NCBI RefSeq assembly: GCF_900099965.1
Contig: NZ_FNDJ01000040.1
Span: 1 to 64,000, forward strand
Direction of reading: 5' to 3'
DNA: 64,000 nt
From: Nonomuraea jiangxiensis
Lineage (GTDB): Bacteria; Actinomycetota; Actinomycetes; Streptosporangiales; Streptosporangiaceae
A program made the position numbers and the translations under genes. Below the pieces are notes generated by a model. That model searched no databases. It saw only the letters and a program-made list of their open reading frames with translations, and was not told the origin of the DNA. This document shows positions 50,998 to 59,885 of the stretch, in pieces; position 1 is the stretch's first letter, and each line of letters opens with the position of its first letter.

Positions 50998-51306
50998 GGC
51001 CTCCACGGTCGCAGCCGGGCCCGCCCCCGCCATCGTCCCTGGGGAGGTGGCGCGGATACGTCCTGCGCAGTAGGCGGCAGCCGGCGCACGAGGCGGACCA
51101 CCCCGTCGATGGTCACCCGGGCATGAACGCTCGGCGGGCGAATCCGATCGGGAAATCACGCGAGGCGAATTCCGGAAACTTTCTCGATCGCCCGGGAGTC
51201 GTACAGGTGGGGCAGCGTTGGAAATCCGGGGGGAATCGCGCGGTGCGTTCCTCCTGCGACGCGTCAGGGGGCCCGATTTCTTTGGAAACGGGGAAAGGAC
51301 TCGACA

Positions 51307-52677
51307 ATGCCTGTCGACCTGAACAACGCACTACCACTGGCCTGGGACTCGGCCACGCTCGACGCGGACACGAAGGCGATGCTGGACAACCTCCAGCCGA
51401 ACATCCTGCGCGCTCACGTGCGCGAGCACATGTCCGTCCTGTTCGTCCGGTTCAACGACGTGGCCGAGGGCAGGGCCTACCTGCGGCGTCTCGCGGTCAC
51501 GAAGATGAAGTCCGCGCTCAGGCACCTGCGGGAAGTGCGCGACTTCGCCGCTCAGGGGCGGCGCGGCAGCCCGTACGTGGGCGTCGGGATCAGCAAGGCC
51601 GGATACCGCGACCTCGGCCACTCGGTCGAGGAGGTGCGCGCGTTCGGCGACAAGGCGTTCCGCGACGGCATGAAGCGGCGGCTCGCCGAGGTGAACGACC
51701 CGCCGGTGGAGCAGTGGGAATGGGTCTACCAGCGGGAGATCCACGCCGTCATCCTGATCGGGGACGACGAGCCGGACACGGTGGCGGCGCTGCGCGAGGA
51801 GATCGTCGGGGACCTGCCGGACAGCGCCAGGCTGCTCGGTGAGGAGACCGGGACGGGCATGCGCAACCCGGCCGGCGACGGGATCGAGCACTTCGGTTAC
51901 GTGGACGGCCGCAGCCAGCCGCTGTTCCTGAAGGACGAGGTGGACAGGGAGCCGAAAAAGCACTGGAACCCGGCGTTCCCGCTGTCGAACATCCTGGTTC
52001 CCGACCCCTTCGCCCCCAACCCGGTCCGTCACCACGGCAGCTACCTGGTGTTCAGGAAGCTGGAGCAGAACGTCCGGGCGTTCAAGGAGATCGAGCAGGA
52101 GCTGGCCGACAGCCTCGGCCTGGCCGGCGACGACCGCGAACGGGCCGGCGCGCTGCTCGTCGGCCGCTTCGAGGACGGCACGCCGCTGACCTCGAAGCCC
52201 AGGGGCGCCGGCGGGCCGGTGAGCAACGACTTCACCTTCGACGCCGACGACGGCACCAAGTGCCCGTTCAGCGCGCACGTCAGGAAGACCAACCCCCGTT
52301 CCTTCGGGCGTGAGGTGCTGATGGCCCGGCGTGGCCAGACCTACGGCGAGCGTTCCGACCAGCCGTGGGACGACTCCCCGCCGGAGGCCCGGCCGAGGGG
52401 GGACGTGGGGCTGCTGTTCATGGCCTTCAACAGCAGCCTGGTGGACCAGTTCGAGTTCACGCAGCAGCAGTGGGCGGACAATCCTGATTTCGAGAGGCCG
52501 GCGACCGGCCACGATCCGGTCATCGGGCAGGGGGATCGCGACATCAAGGTCACCTACCCCAAGGCCTGGGGCAAGCCCGAGATGTCGGAACCGCAGGCCC
52601 AGGTGGCTCAGACGGTCACGATGAAGGGCGGCGAATACTTCTTCGCGCCTTCCCTGGCCTACCTGCGCAACCTGTGA
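51307..52677 (+). CDS. DyP-type heme peroxidase
   Basis: Protein of 456 aa. DyP motif GYVDGRS with the catalytic Asp200, proximal heme-ligand His324 in CPFSAHVRKTNPR, and the C-terminal LLFMAFNSSLVDQFEFTQQ. Length and an insertion-rich N-terminal half fit the larger C/D-type DyPs, which oxidise dyes and phenolic or lignin-like compounds with peroxide. No Tat or Sec signal and no encapsulin neighbour, so apparently cytoplasmic. ATG 51307 has AAAGGA upstream. A long hairpin follows its stop. Confidence 0.92.
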   Translation: MPVDLNNALPLAWDSATLDADTKAMLDNLQPNILRAHVREHMSVLFVRFNDVAEGRAYLRRLAVTKMKSALRHLREVRDFAAQGRRGSPYVGVGISKAGYRDLGHSVEEVRAFGDKAFRDGMKRRLAEVNDPPVEQWEWVYQREIHAVILIGDDEPDTVAALREEIVGDLPDSARLLGEETGTGMRNPAGDGIEHFGYVDGRSQPLFLKDEVDREPKKHWNPAFPLSNILVPDPFAPNPVRHHGSYLVFRKLEQNVRAFKEIEQELADSLGLAGDDRERAGALLVGRFEDGTPLTSKPRGAGGPVSNDFTFDADDGTKCPFSAHVRKTNPRSFGREVLMARRGQTYGERSDQPWDDSPPEARPRGDVGLLFMAFNSSLVDQFEFTQQQWADNPDFERPATGHDPVIGQGDRDIKVTYPKAWGKPEMSEPQAQVAQTVTMKGGEYFFAPSLAYLRNL

Positions 52678-52686
52678 GATCGCGCT

Positions 52687-52715
52687 GAGGGCGGGCCGCC
52701 CGGCGGCCCGCCCTC
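52687..52715 (+). terminator. GC-rich terminator hairpin after the DyP gene
   Basis: GAGGGCGGGCCG (52687-52698) pairs perfectly with CGGCCCGCCCTC (52704-52715) around a five-base loop, ten bases after the stop. No T-run, as is common for actinomycete terminators. Confidence 0.65.
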
Positions 52716-52788
52716 GGCATGACTGGCGGCGGCGGGGGCTCGGGGGTTTTGGGGCGACCTAAAATCAGGTCTTCGGGGGAGATCTGAC

Positions 52789-54585
52789 ATGCTGCGAGCC
52801 TTTTTCCGTACCGAGGCGGGGAGCACAAGCGTGCTGCTCACCGCCACCGTGCTGGCCCTGCTGTGGGCCAATTCGCCGTGGGGGCACACCTACGAGGCGT
52901 TCTGGCACACCCACATGGGGATCTCCTTCGGCGACGCGCGCTTCTCGCTGGATCTGCGGCACTGGGTCAACGACGGCCTCATGACCGTCTTCTTCTTCCT
53001 CATCGGGCTGGAGGTCTCCTACGAGGTAAGGCTCGGGCAGTTGCGCAACCGGCGGCTGATCGCCGTGCCCGCCGTGGCGGCGTTCGGCGGGATGCTCGTA
53101 CCGGCCGGGATCTACCTGCTGCTCAACTACGGCGGGCCGGCGGCCGGCGGGTGGGGGGTGCCGATCGCCACCGACACCGCCTTCGTGCTGGGCGTGCTGG
53201 CCGTGGTCGGCGCCCGGTGCCCCGATCCGCTGCGGGCCTTCCTGCTGACGCTGGCCATCGTGGACGACGTGCTCGCCATCATGATCATCGCGATCTTCTA
53301 CACGGCCAGCCTCTCCGTTCCCGCCCTGCTCGCCGCCATCGTGCTGCTCGGGGCCGTGGTGACCCTGCGGTGGCTGAGGATCTGGCGGGCGCCGGCGTAC
53401 ATCGTGCTGGGGTTCGCGTTGTGGGTGGCCACGCTGCAGAGCGGAATCCACCCGACGCTCGTGGGCATCGCGATGGGGATGCTGGTCTTCGTGTACGCGC
53501 CCAGCGACCAGAAACTGCTGCTGGCCGGCGAGGCCGTGCACGGGTTCACCAGCGATCCCAGCGCGGAGCGCGCCAGGGAGGCCGCCCGGCGGGTGCAGCG
53601 GGCCGTCTCCGTGAACGAGCGGCTGCAACTGCGGTTGCACCCGTGGAGCAGCCACGTGATCGTGCCGGTCTTCGCCCTGGCCAACGCCGGCGTCCGGCTC
53701 GACGCGGAGATCCTGCGGGCCGCGCTGACCTCGCCGGTCACCATCGGGGTGGCGCTGGGGCTGCTGGCCGGGAAGTTCCTCGGGATCTCGCTCGGCACGT
53801 GGCTGCCGCTGCGCTTCGGGTGGGGCATCCTGCCGGGGAACCTGGTGTGGGGGCAACTGCTGGGCGGGGCCGCGGTGTCCGGGATCGGGTTCACGGTGGC
53901 GCTGTTCATCGTGGACCTGGCCTTCAAGGACCAGGCCCTGCACGACCAGGCGAAGATCGGCATCCTGGCGGGGTCGCTGCTGGCGGCCGTGCTGGGGTGG
54001 GTGATCTTCAAGCTGGCCTGGGACCGGGGCGGAGTCTGCGCGCCGCCCGAGGCCGAGCCCGCCGAGGAGCTGCCCGAGGTGCTCTCGGTGCCCGTCGGGC
54101 CGACGGACCACGTACGGGGGCCGGCGGACGCCCGGGTGACGATCGTGGAGTACGGGGACTTCGAGTGCCCGTACTGCGGCCGGCTCCATCCCGTCCTGGA
54201 GGAGCTGCTGCGCAAGCACGCCGACGTGCGGCTGGTGTTCCGGCACTTCCCGCTGCGTACCCTGCACCCGCGGGCCGCCCCGGCCGCGATCGTGTCGGAG
54301 GCCGCCGCCGAGCGGGGCAGGTTCTGGGAGATGCATGATGTCCTCTACGACAACCAGCGCTTCCTCACCGACGCCGACCTGGAGCAGTACGCCGCCGAGA
54401 TGGACGTCGTCCCCTGGTCGAACGTGCCGGGCCACGTCGCCAGGATCGCGCTCGACGAGGAGTCCGGCCGCGACAGCGGCGTGCGCGGCACTCCCACCCT
54501 CTTCCTGAACGGGATCCGCTACCAGGGCCCGCTCGATCTGGACTCGATCGACCGCGCAGTGGCGAATCTACGCAAATCCCCGTAG
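52789..54585 (+). CDS. nhaA: Na+/H+ antiporter NhaA fused to a thioredoxin/DsbA-like domain
   Basis: Protein of 598 aa. Residues 1-415: NhaA with about eleven helices, including the ion-binding region ATDTAFVLGVLAVVG and LAIVDDVLAIMIIAIFY (the two essential aspartates). From about 435: a DsbA-like thioredoxin domain with CPYC (Cys460/Cys463) in GDFECPYCGRLHP and a cis-proline region RDSGVRGTPTLFLNG. NhaA extrudes sodium and admits protons. The redox domain's function is unknown, but such fusions occur in other actinobacteria. ATG 52789 has GGGGGAG upstream. Confidence 0.93.
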   Translation: MLRAFFRTEAGSTSVLLTATVLALLWANSPWGHTYEAFWHTHMGISFGDARFSLDLRHWVNDGLMTVFFFLIGLEVSYEVRLGQLRNRRLIAVPAVAAFGGMLVPAGIYLLLNYGGPAAGGWGVPIATDTAFVLGVLAVVGARCPDPLRAFLLTLAIVDDVLAIMIIAIFYTASLSVPALLAAIVLLGAVVTLRWLRIWRAPAYIVLGFALWVATLQSGIHPTLVGIAMGMLVFVYAPSDQKLLLAGEAVHGFTSDPSAERAREAARRVQRAVSVNERLQLRLHPWSSHVIVPVFALANAGVRLDAEILRAALTSPVTIGVALGLLAGKFLGISLGTWLPLRFGWGILPGNLVWGQLLGGAAVSGIGFTVALFIVDLAFKDQALHDQAKIGILAGSLLAAVLGWVIFKLAWDRGGVCAPPEAEPAEELPEVLSVPVGPTDHVRGPADARVTIVEYGDFECPYCGRLHPVLEELLRKHADVRLVFRHFPLRTLHPRAAPAAIVSEAAAERGRFWEMHDVLYDNQRFLTDADLEQYAAEMDVVPWSNVPGHVARIALDEESGRDSGVRGTPTLFLNGIRYQGPLDLDSIDRAVANLRKSP

Positions 54586-54622
54586 CGTCGAAAGGTCGTC
54601 TTCCAGCACCACCGGAGCTCTC

Positions 54623-55273
54623 GTGCCCCCTGCATACGTTGTGACCAGCATCATCGCCTTCGTCATCATGGCCGTCGTCCTGATCGCCGGCATCGTCGTG
54701 ACCACGATGAGAAGACGCGACCACGGGCGGGCCGCGATCCTGGGAATGACAGGCTGCATCGTGCTCCTGCTGGGGGTGCTGTTCAACGTGTTGTACAGCT
54801 TCCTCCTCCCGACGATGAGCGCGACGTACGGGCTCAACCCCCTGTCGCTGTCGGCGATCTTCACCATGGTCTCGGTGCTCTTCCAGGCGGTCGGCATCGG
54901 GCTGCTCATCGGGGGCGTGGTCGCCCGCCGGAACGCGCCGCAACCGGCCCAGCCGCAGGGCGTGGGCTGGCAGCAGCCCGCACAGAACTGGTCCCACGGC
55001 CCGCAGCAGCCCACCGAGCAGTGGCCACCTCACGATCCGCAGCAGCCCGCCCAGTGGCCGCACCAGACTCCCCAGCAGCCTCCCGCCCAGACTGCCGCCC
55101 AGCAGCCCCCTCTGCAGCCCCAGGCCCAGCAACCTCTGGCCCAGCAACCTCTGGCCCAGCAACCTGCCCAGCAGCCTCCCGCCCAGGAGCCGCCTGGGTG
55201 GCAGTCCCCCGCGCAGCAGCCGCCCGGGTGGCAGCCGCGGCAGCAGTCGCCCTTTGGCGAGGGTCAGGGCTGA
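54623..55273 (+). CDS. membrane protein with Pro/Gln repeat tail, function unknown
   Basis: Protein of 216 aa. Three hydrophobic segments (about residues 5-27, 38-60 and 73-98) are followed by a 110-residue cytoplasmic-type tail of Pro/Gln repeats (AQQPLAQQPLAQQP and relatives), encoded by near-identical DNA repeats around 55070-55200. Such tails are common in actinomycete membrane proteins and may be disordered interaction regions. GTG 54623 has CGGAG seven bases upstream. A short repeat, three copies of gtctcaggt (55300-55325), lies between it and the convergent reductase gene. Confidence 0.72.
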   Translation: MPPAYVVTSIIAFVIMAVVLIAGIVVTTMRRRDHGRAAILGMTGCIVLLLGVLFNVLYSFLLPTMSATYGLNPLSLSAIFTMVSVLFQAVGIGLLIGGVVARRNAPQPAQPQGVGWQQPAQNWSHGPQQPTEQWPPHDPQQPAQWPHQTPQQPPAQTAAQQPPLQPQAQQPLAQQPLAQQPAQQPPAQEPPGWQSPAQQPPGWQPRQQSPFGEGQG

Positions 55274-55308
55274 CCGGGACGCGGAACGCGACGGCTCTCA
55301 GGTTCGTC

Positions 55309-56079
55309 TCAGGTTCGTCTCAGGTACTCCTCCCAGGTGGTGTCGCCCGAAGGCCGCGCCTTCGTGGTCAGGTGCCCGGCTCTGAAGGCCCGGCCGAGCC
55401 TGCCCGGCACCCGGAGCCGCAGCACCCGCCTGCGCAGCCCGCGAGCCCGCAGCCAGGACTCGGCGAGCTCGGCCATCGTACGTACCTCCGGCCCGCCGAA
55501 CTCCTCGATCTGGTCGCCGGGGCCGCGCCCGACCAGTGACACGAGATGCCGGGCCAGGTCACCGGCGTCCACCGGCTGGGCGGGGATCCCCGGGTCGGCG
55601 ACCACCACGCCGACCCGGGCCATCGCGCGCAGCGCCTCCACCACGAACCCGTGGAACTGCGTGCCCCGGACGATCGTCCACGGCACGCCGCCCTCACTGA
55701 CGAGCCGCTCCGCGCGTACCTTCGTACGGAAATAGCCCCAGGGCACCTGGTCCGCGCCCACGATCGAGAGGTAGATCAGGTGCCTCACGCCGACCTGACG
55801 GGCGGCCGCGAGCAGTGCGGACGTCCCGTCAAGCTCGACCTTGAGCGTGTAGCGGCCCTTGTACGGCGCCGAGGCCAGATGCACGATCACGTCCACTCCT
55901 GCCACGGCCTCCGCCACGCCCTGTCCGGTGGTCAGGTCCGCGACCACCCATCGCACGCCGCCGGCGTCGGGCCGCGCGGCACGGCTGACCGCCCGTACCT
56001 CGAACCCCGCCCCGACCAGTTCCTGCAGGAGAGGACGGCCGAGCCGCCCGCTGCCACCCGTCACGAGTACCGAAGTCAT
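55309..56079 (-). CDS. NAD(P)-binding SDR/NmrA-like protein
   Basis: Protein of 256 aa with an N-terminal Rossmann motif VLVTGGSGRLGRPLLQEL, then VADLTTGQGVAEAVAGVDVIVHLAS and IYLSIVGAD-PWGYFRTK, an atypical SDR of the NmrA/SDR_a5 type. It probably binds NADP and a small molecule; reaction unknown. ATG 56079 chosen; the 12 extra codons to 56115 are not family-like. Divergent from the small membrane protein at 56161. Confidence 0.85.
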   Translation of the reverse strand: MTSVLVTGGSGRLGRPLLQELVGAGFEVRAVSRAARPDAGGVRWVVADLTTGQGVAEAVAGVDVIVHLASAPYKGRYTLKVELDGTSALLAAARQVGVRHLIYLSIVGADQVPWGYFRTKVRAERLVSEGGVPWTIVRGTQFHGFVVEALRAMARVGVVVADPGIPAQPVDAGDLARHLVSLVGRGPGDQIEEFGGPEVRTMAELAESWLRARGLRRRVLRLRVPGRLGRAFRAGHLTTKARPSGDTTWEEYLRRT

Positions 56080-56160
56080 GCCATCCGGACGGGACAGCCC
56101 GGAAAAGTGTGACAATGGGGGTCATCATCGAAACAGCCCACAGCACCGCCTGAGGGAAAC

Positions 56161-56502
56161 ATGAATCGAGATCAGCCTGGCCGTCAGGAGCCGGATCCCA
56201 ACCAGACGATCAGGGTCCGCTACCCCCATCCGACCCCTCCTCCCAGCGAAGAACCGCCCTCGACGCAGCGCCTGCCGTACACGCCGGACATGCTCCCCGA
56301 CGTGTCCCACTACGAGGCCAAGCCGCGCAAGTCCGCCTGGTGGTGGATGATCCTGGTCGGCGGGCTCCTGCTGCTGATCGCGGCCCTGGCCGTGGCGGCG
56401 ATCCTGTGGGCACGCAGCACCGCCGACAACGAGCCCGCCGCCGGGACCCGCGCGGCGATCACCCTCGACCATGAACAAGGGCAGGAGGAGCAGGGTCGCT
56501 GA
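56161..56502 (+). CDS. single-pass membrane protein of unknown function
   Basis: Protein of 113 aa. A hydrophilic Pro-rich N-terminal half (YPHPTPPPSEEPPS) is followed by one transmembrane helix (about residues 60-80, WWWMILVGGLLLLIAALAVA) and a short acidic exterior tail. Not recognised. ATG 56161 has GAGGGAAAC directly before it. It ends 19 bases before the WYL regulator, inside the inverted repeat that precedes that gene. Confidence 0.7.
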   Translation: MNRDQPGRQEPDPNQTIRVRYPHPTPPPSEEPPSTQRLPYTPDMLPDVSHYEAKPRKSAWWWMILVGGLLLLIAALAVAAILWARSTADNEPAAGTRAAITLDHEQGQEEQGR

Positions 56503-56516
56503 CAGGTAGTGTCAGC
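56498..56516. promoter_or_regulatory. inverted repeat before the WYL regulator
   Basis: GCTGACA (56498-56504) and TGTCAGC (56510-56516) form a perfect 7-bp dyad around five bases, ending five bases before the regulator's ATG at 56522. Its placement on the start region suggests autoregulation, but a stem-loop in the mRNA is also possible. Confidence 0.55.
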
Positions 56517-56521
56517 GTTGT

Positions 56522-57499
56522 ATGCGCGCTTCCCGTCTCGTCTCCATCCTCCTGCTCCTGCAGACGCGGGGCCGGATGACCGCCCGCGAGCTGGCCGAGC
56601 GTCTGGAGGTCTCGGTACGCACCATTTACCGCGACGTCGAGTCCCTGCACGCCGCGGGCATCCCCCTGTACGGCGACGCCGGCCGCAGCGGCGGCTACCA
56701 ACTGCTCGACGGCTACCGCACCCGGCTCACCGGGCTGACCACGGACGAGGCCGAGTCCCTGTTCCTGGCGGGCCTGCCGGGGCCCGCGGCCGAACTGGGG
56801 CTGGGCGCCGTGGTGGCCGCGGCGCAGCTCAAGCTCATGGCCGCGCTGCCGGTCGAGCTGCGTGACCGCGCGGGGCGCATCCAGGAGCGCTTCCACCTCG
56901 ACGCGCCCACCTGGTACCGCGATCCGGAGCCGGTGACCTACCTGTCCGCCGTGGCCGACGCGGTCTGGAACGAACGGCGCATCCAGGTCAGATACCGCCG
57001 GTGGCAGGCGCCCCAGGAGGTGGAGCGGCGGCTGGAGCCGTACGGGCTGGTGGTCAAGGCCGGGCGGTGGTATTTGGTGGCGCGGGCGGGCGAGTCCGTA
57101 CGGACCTACCGCGTCTCGCAGATCCTCGACCTGCACCCGCTCCCGGAGAGGTTCGCCAGGCCGGACGGCTTCGACCTGGCGGCTTACTGGCAGGGTTACC
57201 TGGAGGAGTTCGAGGCCCGGCTGAGGTGGGGCGAGGCGGTGGTCCGGCTGTCACCGGCCGGGCTGAAGCGGCTGGCCGACCTCATGACCCCGGGCATGGT
57301 GACGGCGGCGCAGGAGAGCGCGCAGCCGCCGGACGAGGAGGGCTGGACACGGGTCACGGTGCCGATCGAGTCGATCGAGCACGCGCTCGGCGAGTTCCTC
57401 AGGCTGGGCACGGATGCCGAGGTGCTCGCGCCCACCGAGCTGCGCGAGCGGGTAGCCACCACCGCAGCGGAACTCGCCGCCCGCTACCGCTTCTCCTAG
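56522..57499 (+). CDS. YafY-like WYL domain transcriptional regulator
   Basis: Protein of 325 aa with the same three-part plan as the regulator at 41.8-42.8 kb: HTH11 (RGRMTARELAERLEVSVRTIYRDVESL), WYL domain (LEPYGLVVKAGRWYLVARAG) and WCX tail (VTVPIESIEHALGEFLRLG). ATG 56522 is fixed by family length. Target unknown. It may control itself and the preceding small membrane protein through the adjacent inverted repeat. Confidence 0.91.
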   Translation: MRASRLVSILLLLQTRGRMTARELAERLEVSVRTIYRDVESLHAAGIPLYGDAGRSGGYQLLDGYRTRLTGLTTDEAESLFLAGLPGPAAELGLGAVVAAAQLKLMAALPVELRDRAGRIQERFHLDAPTWYRDPEPVTYLSAVADAVWNERRIQVRYRRWQAPQEVERRLEPYGLVVKAGRWYLVARAGESVRTYRVSQILDLHPLPERFARPDGFDLAAYWQGYLEEFEARLRWGEAVVRLSPAGLKRLADLMTPGMVTAAQESAQPPDEEGWTRVTVPIESIEHALGEFLRLGTDAEVLAPTELRERVATTAAELAARYRFS

Positions 57500-57902
57500 A
57501 GGACGCGCCACCGTCCGGGCCGCTCCCCCTGCTCGGCGCCGGGGTCGAGGCGCTGACGCACGGCGCGGGGTGGGCAGCGATCGGCCTGCCGCCGACGCCC
57601 GCTCCGCCATCTGGCGCAGGCCGACGAGTGAGACGGGAACGCCCACAACGTCGCAACCTGCACCATCTGCACACCCGCCACGTCCATGGCCACCGACCGA
57701 CGCGAACGCTGGTGGCACCACCTGGCGGATTACCACGCGCGCCCCCGCCGGACGTGCCCGTGCTTGCTCACGATCACCACCAAACAAGCAAGTGTGGGCA
57801 AGCTCACAGCAAAGAAGAGGAATCACCGCTTCGCGCGGACGGTTGCAGCCGATCGACTGACCAAACAGGCCAGCCTCGCAAACGCCATTGGCGGAGGTTC
57901 TC
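57500..57902. other. intergenic region without supported gene
   Basis: 403 bases between the WYL regulator and the SPW protein gene. The open frames here are Arg/Pro/Ser-rich, lack ribosome binding sites and read through the SPW start, so none is called. The last 130 bases are A-richer (for example accaaacaagcaag near 57780) and probably hold the promoter of the SPW gene; I could not pick a -10/-35 pair. Confidence 0.6.
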
Positions 57903-58256
57903 ATGAAGGCATGGTCACGCTGGCAGGACTGGGTGCTCCTGGTCGCCGGCCTCTACGCGGCTCTCTCCCCGATCTGGGTGAACAGCGTCTCCGGCGCGAT
58001 GCCCTCACTGATCGTCCTGGGCGCGCTCACCGCGATCACCTCGCTGGTGTCCCTCGGCTACCCGGGCACGGTCGCGACGGAGTGGCTCAACGCCCTCTGG
58101 GGCGTGCTGCTGTTCATCGCACCGTGGGCTCTGACGTACACGCAGTCCCAGGGGGCGTCGTGGACGTCCTGGGTCGTCGGGGTCATCACGGTGGCACTCA
58201 GCCTCACAGCGGTCCCCGTCAGCCGCGCGGCACACCGGCAGGCAATCCAGCACTGA
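57903..58256 (+). CDS. SPW repeat membrane protein
   Basis: Protein of 117 aa with two SPW repeats, each two membrane helices with the signature W-P or SP-W: WQDWVLLVAGLYAALSPIWV and LNALWGVLLFIAPWALTY. Four helices in total. Function unknown; common in actinomycetes. ATG 57903 has GGCGGAGG seven bases upstream. It is followed by a clear terminator. Confidence 0.88.
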   Translation: MKAWSRWQDWVLLVAGLYAALSPIWVNSVSGAMPSLIVLGALTAITSLVSLGYPGTVATEWLNALWGVLLFIAPWALTYTQSQGASWTSWVVGVITVALSLTAVPVSRAAHRQAIQH

Positions 58257-58274
58257 CACACAAGCACCCACCCC

Positions 58275-58303
58275 AGGGCCGGACCCCGTGGTCCGGCCCT
58301 TTC
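58275..58303 (+). terminator. rho-independent terminator
   Basis: AGGGCCGGACC (58275-58285) pairs with GGTCCGGCCCT (58290-58300) around CCGT, followed by ttt, 19 bases after the SPW stop. Confidence 0.8.
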
Positions 58304-58359
58304 GCATGCCGCCCCCCATAGGCCGCCTCCCGCAGCCCCACTAGCTCCCCTCTGCACCA

Positions 58360-58660
58360 TCACGCGAGCCACCTCCACCGACCTCGCGACTCACTGACCC
58401 ACCTCCACCGACCCCGGCGACCCCACTGACCCACCTCCCCCGACCCCGGCGACCCACCACCTGCGACCGCCCCCGGAGATCATCGACCCACCCACTCCCA
58501 TGAGCGTCGCCCAGGCGAAGAAGCCTGACGGCCGATCGAGTCCTCCGGACCTCGGCTCCCCCACTCTCCAATCCCCTGACCCCTCCCCCGGGATCCCCGT
58601 CCACAGAACCCGATTCGGCACCCTCCCCATCCACAGAACCGGATTCGGCCCCTCCCCGCC
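58360..58660. repeat. short tandem repeats in a gene-free stretch
   Basis: The gap 58257-58723 holds the terminator and then two small repeats. A 31-base unit cactgacccacctccaccga... at 58392 recurs at 58424 (period 32), with a partial copy before it. A unit tccacagaacccgattcggc at 58600 recurs at 58630 (period 30). No gene is supported. The remainder is C-rich low-complexity sequence. Confidence 0.75.
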
Positions 58661-58723
58661 CCGCCCAACCACAGCATCCTCGTTTCCACACCGACGACAT
58701 CACCCACGGAGAGGAAGCACAGG

Positions 58724-58825
58724 ATGCCCGGAGGCCCGCCCACGCTGGGGTTCAGCCTGATCATCTACGCGATGGTCGGCCTGGTGACGCTGATCTCGCT
58801 CAAGCTGAGGAGGAGGCGCCGGTGA
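58724..58825 (+). CDS. 33-residue membrane peptide coupled to the glycosyltransferase
   Basis: ATG 58724 opens a 33-codon frame: a short MPGGPPTLG head, one hydrophobic helix (FSLIIYAMVGLVTLISL) and a basic KLRRRRR tail. GGAGAGG lies about nine bases upstream, and the TGA overlaps the glycosyltransferase GTG as GTGA. Ribosome binding site, coupling and a helix of correct length with positive-inside tail all point to a real gene. It could be a small subunit of, or membrane-insertion aid for, the enzyme, or only a leader peptide for coupling. Confidence 0.6.
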   Translation: MPGGPPTLGFSLIIYAMVGLVTLISLKLRRRRR

Positions 58826-59877
58826 CCCCGCTCTCCCTCACCGTGCTCGTCCCCGCACACAACGAGGAGCACGGCCTCCCCGCCACCCTGACCTCCATCA
58901 AGGCCCAGTCCACCCCACCGGAAAAGATCATCGTCATCGACGACGGCTCGATCGACCGCACCGGCGAGATCGCGGCGAGCTATGGAGTGACCGTCCTACG
59001 CCCACCGCACAACCTCGGCAGCAAGGCCAAGGCCCAGAATCACGCGCTCCCCCACTGCGACACCGACCTGGTCCTGGCCGTGGACGCCGACACCGTCCTC
59101 GCCCCCGACTACATCGAGCGCATGAAGCCCGTCTTCGACAACCCGGACGTGGACGTGGCGGCGGGCAACGTCCAAACCCGCTTCGCCCGCACTCCCTGCG
59201 AACGCGGCAGATCCACCGAATACCTCTTCGGCTTCCACTGGCACCGCCCGATCCAGCAACTGGCCGACAGTCCCATGGTCTGCTCGGGCTGCTGCTCGAT
59301 GTTCCGGCGGACGGCCTTGACCGCGTTCGGCGGCTTCCCCGAACGTACGATCGTCGAGGACATGGACTTCACGTGGAGCCGGCAGATCGAGGGCCGCAAG
59401 GCGGTCTACGTGGCCGACGCCATGGCCTGGGCCGCCGACCCGGAAACCCTCACCTACCTGCGCAAGCAGGTGTGGCGCTGGATGGCGGGCTTCATGCAGA
59501 ACGTCCGCCTCCACCTGCCCAGCCTGCTCAGCCGCAAGCCGATGCTGGCCACCTGGATCATCGTGGCCCTCCTGGAGATCGTCCTGGCCCCGCTCTGGTG
59601 GATCACCCCACTGATCCTCACCTTCGCCACGGACGAGCCCGTAGCCCGCACGCTCGCCTGGTGGGTGGGAGGAGAGCTCCTGCTCACCGTCCCCATCCTG
59701 ACCTACGCGGCCAGACGCCGCCGACTCCCCCTCGGCCGCGTCCTGTTCAATCTCCCCTTCATCTACCTGAACAAGGCCGTCAACCTCTATTACGCCTGGA
59801 AGGCCCTCCTGGTGGAGCTGATCATGGTCCCCCTCCGCCTCTCCCGCGGCCTCCTCGTCTACGAGAAAGGCCGCTGA
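58822..59877 (+). CDS. family 2 glycosyltransferase, membrane-associated
   Basis: Protein of 351 aa with a GT-A domain: VLVPAHNEEHGLPATLTS, VIDDGS (UDP-sugar), VDADT (metal), VEDMDFTW (catalytic base) and QVWRW (QxxRW motif of processive synthases). After about residue 235 come three hydrophobic helices (LATWIIVALLEIVLAPLWW, GELLLTVPILTYAA and YYAWKALLVELIMVPL). It resembles synthases of polysaccharides such as PGA or hyaluronan-like glycans; the product is unknown. GTG 58822 overlaps the upstream peptide gene. A bidirectional hairpin follows. Confidence 0.88.
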   Translation: MTPLSLTVLVPAHNEEHGLPATLTSIKAQSTPPEKIIVIDDGSIDRTGEIAASYGVTVLRPPHNLGSKAKAQNHALPHCDTDLVLAVDADTVLAPDYIERMKPVFDNPDVDVAAGNVQTRFARTPCERGRSTEYLFGFHWHRPIQQLADSPMVCSGCCSMFRRTALTAFGGFPERTIVEDMDFTWSRQIEGRKAVYVADAMAWAADPETLTYLRKQVWRWMAGFMQNVRLHLPSLLSRKPMLATWIIVALLEIVLAPLWWITPLILTFATDEPVARTLAWWVGGELLLTVPILTYAARRRRLPLGRVLFNLPFIYLNKAVNLYYAWKALLVELIMVPLRLSRGLLVYEKGR

Positions 59878-59885
59878 CGACCAGC

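Noticed and set aside
57570..58321. Open frames of 96 and 211 codons before and through the SPW gene
   Set aside because: No ribosome binding site, Arg/Pro-rich composition, and they overlap the SPW gene, which has clear repeats and a good ribosome binding site.
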